A stretch of 64,000 nt of DNA from an uncultured Pseudomonadota bacterium (lineage in GTDB: Bacteria > Pseudomonadota > Alphaproteobacteria > Rs-D84). Below, in pieces: positions 8,745 to 19,535 of this stretch. The translations under genes and the position numbers were made by a program. The stretch lies in assembly GCA_947307295.1 (NCBI GenBank), contig CAMZIQ010000004.1:45562-109561 (forward strand), written 5' to 3'. Numbering within the stretch: the first letter of the stretch is position 1; the number at the start of each line of letters is the position of its first letter. The notes under the pieces were generated by a model. The model was not told the origin of the DNA. It worked only from the letters and a program-made list of their open reading frames with translations, and made no database searches.

Positions 8745-10040
8745 TTATTTTTTCAATATGTCACCAGATTTTATATACTCGGGTGAACCTTTTTTAGACT
8801 TTTTTTGCGCTAATTTAGCGTATTTTTGCGCGTTTTTCTTATCGCCGTTCATATTATAGAATTCTGCCATCGCCCAATCTGATTCACCGTTTTCAGTCAC
8901 GCGCGCCAATATCCAGTATGCCAATGGACTGGGTTCTGTTAATATGGTTCGTTTGCAAAGTTCAATTGCCCGCGTTTTGTCTTCTGGTTTGTTCCTTTCA
9001 CTTAATACCAAAGCCAGAGCAGTTTCTATCTGTGGGGCATTTTTTGTCAGTTTAAGACTTTTTTCGTATGCAATAATACTGTCATCATATGCGCCATATT
9101 GATATTCTATGTCACCAAGCAACTCATAAAAATATGGATTTTTGGGATTTCTTTTTATCAAAGTCTGGGTTCCTGTTTTTGCAATATCTAAATTGCCACT
9201 TCGCATATTCGCAATCGCGCGAGCATATATGGCAGCATCAGATTTATCAGAATAAGGGTATTTTGTTATTACATTTTTATCTTTATCCAGATAACCAATT
9301 AATTTTGCACGCAATATTTCATAACTTTTATTTTCTTGTGTAATTTCAGATTGCGATACAGTCGGTATTTTTTGTAATTTTGAAATTTTTGTTTTTGTAT
9401 TGTTAATACGTTCAGTTGTTAATGGATGGTTGATTCTATTGGGGTTTACGCGTGATTCAAATTCGCCATTCATATCACGCATTTGTTCAAAAACTTCAAT
9501 TAAACCGTGTGGATTTTTCTTTGCTTTGACCATCAAATCAACAGCCATATCATCTGCCATTCTTTCTTCATCCCGAGAAAAAGACAACATTGATTGTTGT
9601 GCAATTCCTGTTGCACCAGCCATCACACCAGCACCAGCCGTGGGATTGCCACCTGCGACCATCAACCCAACACCCAAAGCTTGAATAATCATAGTTCGCA
9701 ACATTTCGTCATGCATCCGTTCAGAAATTTGCACCATATGACCGCCGATTGTGTGTCCTAATTCGTGTGCCACCACGGCACGCAAAGCATTAGGGTTTTT
9801 AATTTGTTTAAGCAAACCTGTATAAACAAAAACATCTTCACCACCACGAACAAAAGCATTAAAAGAATCATCGTTTACGATATAAATTTTTAATCTGTTT
9901 TCCGGAATTTTTGCAGCATCTGCGATTGGTAAAATTATTTTTGTTATTTCTTTTTCAATTTCCGTATCATTAATCAGCGTAGCACAGTTCGCATTAAATG
10001 CGATAAATACGGAAAGTAAAATCATAAGTATTTTTTTCAT
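8745..10040 (-). CDS. M48 family metalloprotease with TPR region (BepA-like)
   Basis: HELGH in VVAHELGHTIGGHMVQ, signal peptide, TPR-like C-terminus. Confidence 0.88.
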   Translation of the reverse strand: MKKILMILLSVFIAFNANCATLINDTEIEKEITKIILPIADAAKIPENRLKIYIVNDDSFNAFVRGGEDVFVYTGLLKQIKNPNALRAVVAHELGHTIGGHMVQISERMHDEMLRTMIIQALGVGLMVAGGNPTAGAGVMAGATGIAQQSMLSFSRDEERMADDMAVDLMVKAKKNPHGLIEVFEQMRDMNGEFESRVNPNRINHPLTTERINNTKTKISKLQKIPTVSQSEITQENKSYEILRAKLIGYLDKDKNVITKYPYSDKSDAAIYARAIANMRSGNLDIAKTGTQTLIKRNPKNPYFYELLGDIEYQYGAYDDSIIAYEKSLKLTKNAPQIETALALVLSERNKPEDKTRAIELCKRTILTEPSPLAYWILARVTENGESDWAMAEFYNMNGDKKNAQKYAKLAQKKSKKGSPEYIKSGDILKK

Positions 10041-12107
10041 TTATGCCCCCGCAATAGTTGAACAATCAAATATATTACGCAACTGTTTCGCCCAGTTGTT
10101 TTCAGCAATATTATTGTTCATAGATGCATTCTGAGCCAATTTGAATAAATCCCGATGTTCGCGATAGTTTACAAAATGATATTGTATCCATCCACTTTGT
10201 TTTGTTCCCAATAATTCGCCAACGCCGCGCATCATTAAATCTTGTTCAGCAATCACAAAACCGTCATCTGTTTCACATAATACATCTAGTCTTTTTAATC
10301 CATCTGGTGAAATATTATTTCCATACAACAAAATACAATAAGATTGTTGAGATCCACGACCAACACGACCACGTAATTGGTGTAGTGCTGCCAAACCAAA
10401 TCTTTCTGCGTTTTCTATAACCATAATCGTAGCCGAAGGGACATCAATTCCAACTTCTATCACAGTAGTAGAAACCAATACGCGCATTTTTGAATTGGTG
10501 TCCGCGAATTCTGCCATAACTTTATCGCGCGTTTTTTTATCCATTTGACCGTGACAAAGACCTGTTCCATGAAAATATTTATTTAATTCTTCAAATCTTG
10601 ATTGAGCCGCCATCATATCAGTCGTTTCAGATTCTTCAACCAGCGGGCAAACCCAAAACACTTTCGCACCGTTTTCTATTTGGGGTGCTATTCTTCCGAG
10701 TAATGCGCCAACGCGTTCAACAGGCAATTTAGTCGTTTTTATTGGCAATCTTCCCGCGGGTTTTTCATTAATAATCGAAATATCCATATCCCCATATACC
10801 GTCATAGATAAAGTTCGAGGAATAGGGGTAGCAGATAATGCCAACATATCAGGGTTATCACCTTTGCTTCGCATAGCTGTGCGTTGTGCTACGCCGAACC
10901 TGTGTTGTTCGTCTATCACCACCAATCCTAAATCTTTGTAAATTACATCTTCGCTAAATAACGCGTGCGTGCCAATTGCGATTTTTGTTCGACCAGACTT
11001 TAATGATATTAACTTTTCACGTCGAATTGCGCCTTTGTCACGACCTGTTAAAACATCGCAGACCAGACCTAATTTATCACACATAGGTTTTATTTTTGCA
11101 AAATGTTGTTGTGCCAAAGTATCAGTTGGTGCCAATAAAACACTTTGAGCGCCACTTTCAGCCATCTTTACCATAGCAGCCATCGCAACCATCGTTTTTC
11201 CAGAACCAACATCACCTTGGACCAGTCTCATCATCGGAACAGGGCGGTTGAAATCTGCAAATATTTCATCAATAGTCCTTTGCTGTGCATCAGTTAATCT
11301 GAACGGCAATAGCCCATAAAATTTATCAACTAAATCGTATTTTTTCGCGCGTACAGCACGTTTGTTGGTTTGAGCCTTGCGAATACTGCGATTAATAGCG
11401 ATTGCGCTTTGGTGGGCAAATAATTCACAATAAGCCAATTTCATTATAAAAGTTCCATTTGGTGCCAAATCATCATTGGTTTCTGGAAAATGTACATGTT
11501 CCAACGCATCAACGAATTCCATCATGTTTGCGCTGGTGTTATCAGCATTTATACGTTCGTGAATTATCTTGAAAATTTGGTCGCGCACATTAGAAAAAGT
11601 TTTTTGGGTTAATCCTTCGCCAGACGGATATATTGCCTGATGAGTTGGTATTTTAAAAGCGTTTTCAGGTAATTCTATAAATTCAGGATGGTTTATAATT
11701 GCGCCATCACGATTTGAAAAATCCAGTTTCCCGCTGATAATTCGCCATTGCCCGATTGGTAATTTTTCAGTCCAATAATCTAAATAATTCACGTTAAAAA
11801 ATTGTATCGTCACCGGCGCTGCAAATTTGTCAGCGCATATAATTTGCGTTGGGCGACGTCTGCCCTTAAATACACCGCCTTTTCTATGAGATTTGACCAT
11901 TACGGAAATTGTGATTGTGTCGCCAACCTGGGCATTCATCACAGAATCAAGAATTTCGCGCGGACGCACATAAGACGGAATATGTAATAAGAAATCAAGC
12001 ACGCGTCGTCCACCCAAAACATCATTAAACTTTGATGCCAATACGGGTCCGACCCCGTGAATAAATTGCAAATCAGTATTAAAAAAATCAAAAATTTCTT
12101 TGTCCAT
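10041..12107 (-). CDS. recG: ATP-dependent DNA helicase RecG
   Basis: LVQGDVGSGKTMVAMAAM, VIDEQHRFGVAQR, LALSATPIPRTLSMTVYGDMDIS, RGRVGRGSQQSYCIL; start at MDKEIFDF. Confidence 0.93.
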   Translation of the reverse strand: MDKEIFDFFNTDLQFIHGVGPVLASKFNDVLGGRRVLDFLLHIPSYVRPREILDSVMNAQVGDTITISVMVKSHRKGGVFKGRRRPTQIICADKFAAPVTIQFFNVNYLDYWTEKLPIGQWRIISGKLDFSNRDGAIINHPEFIELPENAFKIPTHQAIYPSGEGLTQKTFSNVRDQIFKIIHERINADNTSANMMEFVDALEHVHFPETNDDLAPNGTFIMKLAYCELFAHQSAIAINRSIRKAQTNKRAVRAKKYDLVDKFYGLLPFRLTDAQQRTIDEIFADFNRPVPMMRLVQGDVGSGKTMVAMAAMVKMAESGAQSVLLAPTDTLAQQHFAKIKPMCDKLGLVCDVLTGRDKGAIRREKLISLKSGRTKIAIGTHALFSEDVIYKDLGLVVIDEQHRFGVAQRTAMRSKGDNPDMLALSATPIPRTLSMTVYGDMDISIINEKPAGRLPIKTTKLPVERVGALLGRIAPQIENGAKVFWVCPLVEESETTDMMAAQSRFEELNKYFHGTGLCHGQMDKKTRDKVMAEFADTNSKMRVLVSTTVIEVGIDVPSATIMVIENAERFGLAALHQLRGRVGRGSQQSYCILLYGNNISPDGLKRLDVLCETDDGFVIAEQDLMMRGVGELLGTKQSGWIQYHFVNYREHRDLFKLAQNASMNNNIAENNWAKQLRNIFDCSTIAGA

Positions 12108-12187
12108 GCCATGAATGTAGCAAATTTTTAAAGGTTTATACAATAAAAAAAACTGACGCAATCGCGCCAGTTCTTTTATGTGTTTTC

Positions 12188-13435
12188 TTATCTTGATTTC
12201 GAAAACGAATAATCCATTTTCAAATGGTCTGGATTATAAGTCCCGTTCATGATTGCGATTGTATCTTCAACGATAACCAATTCTTCATTTGTCGCAATCA
12301 TAAGTATTTTGACTTTGGAATCAGGTGTGCTGATAACAGCTTCGTCAACCCCTTTGCGAGCCAATGCTTTTTCGTTTGCTTCTTTGTCTAATTTGATACC
12401 CAATTCTTCCAAACCTTCGCAGAATTTTCCGCGTAAATAAGCATCGTTTTCACCGACACCAGCAGTAAATACAATTGCATCAGTATGTCCCAATTCTGCC
12501 ATAAATGCACCGATGTATTTTTTTACATTATGTGTTTCGATATCAATCGCCAATTGACAATCAATGTTTGATTCACGATTTTCTTCTACATCACGACGGT
12601 CAGCAAAGCACTTAGTAATACCCATCAAACCAGAATCTTTGTTCAAATGTTTAGTCATTTGTTCTGGTGTTAAATTTAATTTTTCCATGACATAGAACAT
12701 CGCAGCCGCATCAACATCCCCAGGTCTTGTTCCCATAACCAACCCAGCAGTTGGGGTCATACCCAATGTAGTATCAACTGCGCGACCTTTTTCAATTGCA
12801 ACCCCCGATGCCCCAGAACCAATATGCATGGTGATTAAATTACATTGGTCGGCAGGTTTGCCCAACATTGCCGCTGCGCGTTTAGAAACATACAAATGTG
12901 ATGTTCCGTGAAATCCATAACGGCGCACACCCAGATTTTTATACCATGATTCTGGAATCGCGTAACGATAAGAATGTTCAGGCATTGTTTGTAAAAACGC
13001 TGTATCAAACACGGCTACTTGTTTCGCATTAGGCAACATTTGACGTGCACTTTCAATACCCATCAATGAAGCCGGAATGTGCAACGGCATCAAATCTTTC
13101 CATTCTTCAATTGCGCGCATAACTTCATCATTGATTTCCACAGATGAAGCAAATTTAGAACCACCCATAACAACACGATGACCAACACCGCCGATTTCAT
13201 TCATATCAATAGAAGCTTTGCGTAACATCAATAAAACTTCGTTCAATGCTTCGATATGGTTTTGCATAGATACTTCTTTTTTGTCTTTTGTACCGTCTGG
13301 ATATTTTTGAGTAATAAAAGAATCTGGCAAACCGATTTTTTCAACATTTCCGCCAACAATAACTTTTTTAGTATCTGCATCAAAAACCTGATATTTAAGT
13401 GAAGAAGAACCACAATTCAAAGCAAGTATGTACAT
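12188..13435 (-). CDS. ackA: acetate kinase
   Basis: LALNCGSSSLKYQVFD, RRYGFHGTSHLYV, MHIGSGASGVAIEKG, TPTAGLVMGTRPGDVD. Confidence 0.95.
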   Translation of the reverse strand: MYILALNCGSSSLKYQVFDADTKKVIVGGNVEKIGLPDSFITQKYPDGTKDKKEVSMQNHIEALNEVLLMLRKASIDMNEIGGVGHRVVMGGSKFASSVEINDEVMRAIEEWKDLMPLHIPASLMGIESARQMLPNAKQVAVFDTAFLQTMPEHSYRYAIPESWYKNLGVRRYGFHGTSHLYVSKRAAAMLGKPADQCNLITMHIGSGASGVAIEKGRAVDTTLGMTPTAGLVMGTRPGDVDAAAMFYVMEKLNLTPEQMTKHLNKDSGLMGITKCFADRRDVEENRESNIDCQLAIDIETHNVKKYIGAFMAELGHTDAIVFTAGVGENDAYLRGKFCEGLEELGIKLDKEANEKALARKGVDEAVISTPDSKVKILMIATNEELVIVEDTIAIMNGTYNPDHLKMDYSFSKSR

Positions 13436-13599
13436 TTTTAATCCTTTTCATTGTTCCCCAACGCTTTAACAAAGGGGGATGATTAATTTTTTAATTTTCA
13501 CACGAAAAAGAATAGCAAATGATTTTTACAGTTTCAATAATAAACTGATAAAAAATTAAGGTGGCATCACGCCACCTTAATCTATTCAGCAGAAAACAA

Positions 13600-16116
13600 T
13601 TAATAACCAATTGTATTTCGGTATGCAGAAAAACGAGCGGCCATTTCCCCTGCGTCCATTCTGTCTTGCATTCTTTTAGTGCTGCAAAAAAGCATGGTTT
13701 TAGTTTGTCCTGTTTGCAAAAATCCCCAAAGCGCCATCAATTCAGCATAACCGTTTTTATTGTTTTCGTCCCATTTGCTTTCTTTTTCGGCACGCTTAGC
13801 CATCGCTTCTTCTGCGGCTTTGATTTGTTCTTTACCTTCAATATACAAAGCGATATTCATTTCTTGAGTATCAACCTTTTTTCTTGCGGTATCATAAGCT
13901 GTTTCAGCTGTTTCATAAACGGCTTTCTTGTTATTATATTCAGTTTCCGCACTCTTGCGTTCAGCTTCTGCATTGTCGCGCGCCGTTTTTGCTGCTTTCA
14001 AATCTGGGTTTGTTGGTATTTTGGCAACCCATTGTCTTTTACCAGAGGTTGTCTTTTTGGTTAACTCTGGATTTTCTTTAGCAATTTGATTAAGTTCTTC
14101 TTTTGTCTTTTTTATTTCGTCTTTACAGCGCTTTCTTTCTTCTTTAAGTTCTTCTATGTCTGCGGCTATTTTTTGATTTTTAAAATCTTTAATGCCCCGC
14201 AATTTCTTGTCAATTTGTGCAACTTTGATGCGCAAAGCCTCCTGTTTCTTTACCAAGGCTTTCGCTTTTTTAAGGGTTTCTTGCTTTTCTTTTTGTTTCT
14301 GCTTTTCTTGTTCATATTGTTGATTAGCTTGTTCATAAGCTTGATTTTTCTGTTGATATTCTGCGTCTGCTTTGTCAAAATCTTCTTTGGGTTTCTTTAA
14401 TGCATTTTCGGCATTTGTCAGATCTTCTTTTTTACTGTGTAAGTCATTCTTTGCCGCCTGTAAATCGGTTATGCCAGATGTGCTTATCAAAGCTTTACCA
14501 GCATCTATCAAATCTTTATCATTTTGATCCTGTGCGTCTTTTTCATCTCTAAACAGATCTCTTTTTTGAACCAGATTAGCTCTTTCTTTGTTCATCGCAT
14601 CTTTCAATTTTTGGGAATTTTCCAAAACATGACTTTGCGAACGAACACCCTTGTTCCACATCGCCGTCAATGCGTACCCAAATAATTGACCGCCTTTTTT
14701 CAATGTCCAATCCAATGCTTTTAAGACACCTTTGATGTATGGGTTTTTGTTGAACGATAAATTAGGATCGCTAAGCAATGTTGGATCCATACCATTTAAC
14801 GCATTCATGGCACGAGAATTAAACATACCATATTGCATAATTGATAAAACTTCCAATGCTGTTTTTGCGTGTTCCACTTTGCCTTCTTCAACAGCATCAA
14901 AAATCAATTGTTCAACAATATGTTCCAATTGACGACGATTGTGCAAAGCGGCTTTGATAGCTTTGCCCATACCATTATCTTTGTAATTCTTTAATTTGGA
15001 TATTAACCATTCAAAATGTTCCGAAGCAGCGAATGGTTCTTTGCCTTTTAATTTTCCGACAATACCTTCGGATTTTTCGATAATTGCTTCTAATCCATCG
15101 GTTGGTTTAATCTTTTCTTTTTCTAACGTTTTGATTATTTCACCAGAAGTTTTATGCATAACCAATCTATCACGATGCAAAGTTAAAAACTTTTTCAAAA
15201 CATCAGAATAAACATCTTCTTTAAGGTGTTTTTCTATTTTTTGCCCCAGGTTTAATTGGTCTTCGTATTTTGGTTTAACCAAATTTTCTGGTTTTATTTT
15301 TCCTGTATAATCAGTTTCAGATAAAGCCTCATCAATTTGTTCAGAAATTATTTTGTTCCCGGATTCATATTTCTTAAATGCTTCATAAGTTTTCTTTTTC
15401 TTGTAAAGCGTTTTGAAAATCTTAGGAACGTCTTCTCTTAATTTGTCAATGTCGTTAGGTTCTGGCTGGATTGTTTCAAACGTTGTATCAGCGATACTTT
15501 CAATAGCTTCCAGATCCAGCGCATTTAATGCTTGTGCACCAGCGTTATTACTCAATTCATAACCGCTGAGTTCATAGCGTCTAAATTGTCCGATAGCATT
15601 AGAAATTGCACGTTTTACCAACGGGTCGTTCAGTTTATTTGGATTGTTTTGTGCGGCAAATAATATACTCTTGTCTTCGCCATTTACCAATCCTAATTTT
15701 CGGACATCTGGGTTGTTAAACAGCAGATTTAAGAAAGCTTTGATTTGATCTTCTTCCGCTGTCGACATTTTCGGCATATGAAATGTCTTACTTGCACCGA
15801 AATAAGTATTCAAGAAATCTTTGGTATCATCGTCCAATTTGTTCGTGTGAAGCGACATATTATAGAACGTTTCCAACAGTATTCTGTATAAACTGTCCAA
15901 ATCCATCGTTTCATATTTTTCAGGCAACGGATCCAAAGACGGAACATCTTCCCACTTGCCAGACGCATCCAAAAAGTTTTTCCAAGATTTGACTTCTTTG
16001 TTTGGAAAATCTTTGTTTTTTACCATTTTATCATAGCGAGCTTTTACAGCTTCCGGCATATTTTGCAGATTCAATCTGGTAAAATAATCTTTAACGAAAA
16101 TTTCTAACTGTTCCAT
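13600..16116 (-). CDS. large hypothetical protein with extended C-terminal coiled coil (838 aa)
   Basis: single ORF; charged heptad-like region KQKEKQETLKKAKALVKKQEALRIKVAQIDKKLRG. Confidence 0.7.
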   Translation of the reverse strand: MEQLEIFVKDYFTRLNLQNMPEAVKARYDKMVKNKDFPNKEVKSWKNFLDASGKWEDVPSLDPLPEKYETMDLDSLYRILLETFYNMSLHTNKLDDDTKDFLNTYFGASKTFHMPKMSTAEEDQIKAFLNLLFNNPDVRKLGLVNGEDKSILFAAQNNPNKLNDPLVKRAISNAIGQFRRYELSGYELSNNAGAQALNALDLEAIESIADTTFETIQPEPNDIDKLREDVPKIFKTLYKKKKTYEAFKKYESGNKIISEQIDEALSETDYTGKIKPENLVKPKYEDQLNLGQKIEKHLKEDVYSDVLKKFLTLHRDRLVMHKTSGEIIKTLEKEKIKPTDGLEAIIEKSEGIVGKLKGKEPFAASEHFEWLISKLKNYKDNGMGKAIKAALHNRRQLEHIVEQLIFDAVEEGKVEHAKTALEVLSIMQYGMFNSRAMNALNGMDPTLLSDPNLSFNKNPYIKGVLKALDWTLKKGGQLFGYALTAMWNKGVRSQSHVLENSQKLKDAMNKERANLVQKRDLFRDEKDAQDQNDKDLIDAGKALISTSGITDLQAAKNDLHSKKEDLTNAENALKKPKEDFDKADAEYQQKNQAYEQANQQYEQEKQKQKEKQETLKKAKALVKKQEALRIKVAQIDKKLRGIKDFKNQKIAADIEELKEERKRCKDEIKKTKEELNQIAKENPELTKKTTSGKRQWVAKIPTNPDLKAAKTARDNAEAERKSAETEYNNKKAVYETAETAYDTARKKVDTQEMNIALYIEGKEQIKAAEEAMAKRAEKESKWDENNKNGYAELMALWGFLQTGQTKTMLFCSTKRMQDRMDAGEMAARFSAYRNTIGY

Positions 16117-16259
16117 AACGTCACCTCTTGGTTGCGCCCATCTACATCCTCACCCTGTATATTATAGCATTTTTTAGGTGTGTTTTCAAGGGGAACAGAA
16201 AGTTTTTATGGATTTGATTCCTGTATCAAATTTGTGAAATCAAAATTATAATTACCAAT

Positions 16260-16880
16260 ATGCGAATTATGAATTTTGTTTTAAAATCAATTCCTTATGT
16301 TTTGTCCATAGCTGGCGGGGTTTTTGTCTTTGATTTTTCGCAGAAATATCTGCATGACCCAGGCTGGATAGATTTGATGAATAATGTAGCAGCATCCCTT
16401 TTAGCAATACCATTGGTGTTTTTATTTTACGATTATTCTAATTATCTGGTGACACGGCGCGTACACAGGCATTTGCACAACAGTTTAATAACTACTTTGG
16501 ATTCGCATTTATTCAAGATATTATCTCAGATGAAAAACATTATTGGGCTTAATCGTATCGAAGTCCCCATGCAGGATATAAATTTGAACTATAAAAAAAT
16601 GAATTTGGATGTAAAATATTTACGTTCAATCCGTAAACAGTTAAAGCAATTAGAAGATTTGCTTTATAAATCTGATAAAATAGAGGTTTTAGACCCGCAA
16701 CATACGCAAATATTGTCGTTCATTGCTCAAGAATTAAATCAAATATTGAATGAATTTAAATATCATAATTCACCACGTGAAATCGCCAGATATATTGAAA
16801 CAACTTTGTCCATGATAGACGATTGGTTTTATGCAACAGGCTATACCAGCCGCAGACAGTTAAAATCCAATCCAAATTAA
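16260..16880 (+). CDS. hypothetical membrane protein
   Basis: N-terminal hydrophobic segments, no recognised family. Confidence 0.6.
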   Translation: MRIMNFVLKSIPYVLSIAGGVFVFDFSQKYLHDPGWIDLMNNVAASLLAIPLVFLFYDYSNYLVTRRVHRHLHNSLITTLDSHLFKILSQMKNIIGLNRIEVPMQDINLNYKKMNLDVKYLRSIRKQLKQLEDLLYKSDKIEVLDPQHTQILSFIAQELNQILNEFKYHNSPREIARYIETTLSMIDDWFYATGYTSRRQLKSNPN

Positions 16881-16891
16881 AAACGATATGT

Positions 16892-16944
16892 TGTCGTTCT
16901 CATCTCTGCGCACAAAAAAATAAAACGACCATTCGGTCGCTTAA
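16892..16944 (-). repeat. 53-bp tRNA-Lys downstream/terminator segment, copy 1
   Basis: tgtcgttctcatctctgcgcacaaaaaaataaaacgaccattcggtcgcttaa, repeated at 17177-17229. Confidence 0.85.
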
Positions 16945-17078
16945 ATTGATAAAGTCCGCCTTCGCCATTTGTGAAATACCAACAATACAACCAAGAATTA
17001 TTTGGGCTACGGCGCGACACTAAATTTTCTTAAATAAAAAAAAGCGCCTTGTGGCGATTTTTTATTAACGAAAATTTG

Positions 17079-17098
17079 TGGTGGAGGCACAGAGATTC
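17079..17098 (-). repeat. detached 20-nt copy of tRNA-Lys 3' end
   Basis: tggtggaggcacagagattc equals 17236-17255 of the tRNA gene. Confidence 0.85.
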
Positions 17099-17176
17099 AC
17101 TCGGCATAAATGCCTGCGTGGCAACCGTGACGATTTTGCCACGTTAAACTTGCAAAATCTACTTGTTGTCGAACTC

Positions 17177-17229
17177 TGTCGTTCTCATCTCTGCGCACAA
17201 AAAAATAAAACGACCATTCGGTCGCTTAA
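17177..17229 (-). repeat. 53-bp tRNA-Lys downstream/terminator segment, copy 2
   Basis: same 53-nt string as 16892-16944; contains gcgaccgaatggtcgttttatttttt hairpin on minus strand. Confidence 0.85.
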
Positions 17230-17235
17230 TTTTTT

Positions 17236-17311
17236 TGGTGGAGGCACAGAGATTCGAACTCTGGACCCAATGATTAAAAGTCATTTGCTCTACCAACTGA
17301 GCTATGCCTCC
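17236..17311 (-). tRNA. tRNA-Lys(UUU)
   Basis: minus strand GGAGGCATAGCTCAGTTGGTAGAGCAAATGACTTTTAATCATTGGGTCCAGAGTTCGAATCTCTGTGCCTCCACCA. Confidence 0.95.
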
Positions 17312-17596
17312 AAACTGAACTTTTTCAGACGTTCGGGGATAATTCTGACACAAAAAAATAAAAAAGCAAGAAAAAATTACATTTTTTTATAAATTTATGA
17401 ATCCGGATATCAAATCATGGTTTGAATTGGAAAACAAAATGTTGTTGTTGATCATGATACCCAGATTCATACAAAAATTATGTGTAAAAAACCTTTATCT
17501 AACAATCAGTATGAATGCCTAGGATTAAAATCGGTTTTGCCTTGAATTTTGGCTTTGTTTTGTGGTACAATCGCCATATAAGAAAGGAAAGAAAAT

Positions 17597-19114
17597 ATGA
17601 CAAAATCAATGTTTGACATAATAAAAAAACAAAACGGGGAAACGTTTGCAAAGGCTATCCGTAATTATGATAATGGCATTTTTGATATCCCGAATTTGGA
17701 TAAGATTGTAAAATATGCTGGACGTACGGCAGAACCAATATTGGCCTATCTTGTTTCGTTGAAAGAAATACATATTGAAGAAATGTCTGTTCATCAAGAT
17801 CCAATAGATTTGTTGGATAAGGCGGGATACAAGGCATGGTATGTAAAAAATGCCGAAGAACAAAATGCAATTGCTGGATATTTTCGTGACCAAAGATGTG
17901 TTGAACATGGTATGACTGGCGGGCAACCGCGTTCAGACAAGGGTGAAGTCATATGTACAATATATACCAATTGGGGTTATGGCGCAAAAAGGTTCAATGA
18001 GTATTACATTATAAATGCTGTCAAAAAAGAAGTGATTGGGGATGATAAATTACCAGAAAGCGAATGGCATATAAAACCTGCAAATGCCGGTGAAGAAAAA
18101 CGTGAAGACGAATATGGAACTTCGGTTATATCTATTCAGGTTTTGAAATCTGGTGGCTTTATTAGTATAAAAAACCGTTACAATCATACTGTGCAAAATC
18201 CGGATAATACATTTAATTCTGATCCAGATAGCATAATCAGGGGACTTAGTGATGCGATTAAACATCGTTTTAATGTGGATTTTTCATCGCAAATGACCAA
18301 GATACCAAATCAATATACTTTAATTGGTGATCAGATTTTCAAGTATGTTGCAGAAAGCGAAGGTATTTATTTCGGTGTAGATTCTGCATATGCAAAGGAT
18401 GGGAAAATTTACAACCTTGATAAAAATTCAGAATTATTAATCCCAGAAATAGAATCGATATTAAATATCTCGCAACATAAACTTATTCCTTTAACTGACG
18501 ATGCCGCCAAAAGATATGCTGAAGATTCAGAAGATTCAGAAGCTAAAAAAATCTATGAATGTTTCAATGATAAAAAAATTCAAATTGTCGCCAACAAACA
18601 AGACAATACCAAAGATATCTTTGTGGATGGCGATTTAAGATTAAGATTGCGTGATCGTGATAATAAAGTTTGTTATTTTTATTTAAAAGATTGTGGTTTG
18701 CTCGCAAGAGATATCAAACTCAAAGGGGATTTTGAAAGTTTTGATAACATGCGTTTAATAAATGTTGATATATCTGATGCCAACATAGTATTTAAAAAAG
18801 ATGCGGAATATTTTGAGTTAGAAAGAGTAACAGGTTTGTCTGGATATTTAGATTTTGGTAATGTACAAACTTTGAACCTCTGGGTGTCTGATAAGGACCT
18901 TAGTAACGTCAAAGGGATAAATTTTCCCAAGCAGTATCTTGAATATCATGATCATGCTATTGATGCTGATGATATAACACCAAAAAAAATGTTGGCATTA
19001 CAGAAAAACTTTGATTTACACCACTCTATTAAAAATTTAAAATCTGAAATTAAAAACGAAAAGGATGCACAATATGAAACAACAGCGAATACAAATACAG
19101 TTGAAGGACGGTAA
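17597..19114 (+). CDS. hypothetical protein (505 aa)
   Basis: long ORF with upstream purine-rich RBS; no recognised family. Confidence 0.7.
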   Translation: MTKSMFDIIKKQNGETFAKAIRNYDNGIFDIPNLDKIVKYAGRTAEPILAYLVSLKEIHIEEMSVHQDPIDLLDKAGYKAWYVKNAEEQNAIAGYFRDQRCVEHGMTGGQPRSDKGEVICTIYTNWGYGAKRFNEYYIINAVKKEVIGDDKLPESEWHIKPANAGEEKREDEYGTSVISIQVLKSGGFISIKNRYNHTVQNPDNTFNSDPDSIIRGLSDAIKHRFNVDFSSQMTKIPNQYTLIGDQIFKYVAESEGIYFGVDSAYAKDGKIYNLDKNSELLIPEIESILNISQHKLIPLTDDAAKRYAEDSEDSEAKKIYECFNDKKIQIVANKQDNTKDIFVDGDLRLRLRDRDNKVCYFYLKDCGLLARDIKLKGDFESFDNMRLINVDISDANIVFKKDAEYFELERVTGLSGYLDFGNVQTLNLWVSDKDLSNVKGINFPKQYLEYHDHAIDADDITPKKMLALQKNFDLHHSIKNLKSEIKNEKDAQYETTANTNTVEGR

Positions 19115-19535
19115 TGTAATAATTGAACCTTTGCCACAAATTGCACCTAGACATGTTGCACGAATTTGTGAACTGGTTCAGAACGGTTTTTACGATGGAT
19201 TAGCTTTTCATCGTGTAATTAGTGGTTTCATGGCGCAATCAGGATGTCCAAATGGCGATGGAACCGGACGAACTGGTATTACGATACCAGCTGAATTTTC
19301 TAATGAAAAATTTTCACGTGGTGCCGTAGGAATGGCTCGTACACATGAACCTGATTCTGCTGATTCACAGTTTTTTATATGTTTGGCAGATTGTGACTTT
19401 TTAAATGGTCATTATACTCTTTGGGGACGTGTTGTTTCTGGAATGGAATATGTTGATAAAATAAAAAAAGGTGACGATTTATGCGATGGGCATGTTGATG
19501 AACCTGACCATATAATCAAAGCAAGTCTTGTTTAG
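19074..19535 (+). CDS. cyclophilin-type peptidyl-prolyl cis-trans isomerase
   Basis: YDGLAFHRVISGFMAQSGCPNGDGTGRTG...GAVGMARTHEPDSADSQFFICLAD. Confidence 0.93.
   Translation: MKQQRIQIQLKDGNVIIEPLPQIAPRHVARICELVQNGFYDGLAFHRVISGFMAQSGCPNGDGTGRTGITIPAEFSNEKFSRGAVGMARTHEPDSADSQFFICLADCDFLNGHYTLWGRVVSGMEYVDKIKKGDDLCDGHVDEPDHIIKASLV

Noticed and set aside
10202-12000. Antisense ORFs within recG, parC, ackA, HsdM/HsdR and others
   Set aside because: Shadow ORFs opposite clearly coding genes, with no recognisable protein features.
17078-17392. ORF 17078-17392 (and overlapping 16823-17023, 17159-17353)
   Set aside because: Runs across tRNA-Lys and its duplicated downstream sequence; spurious.
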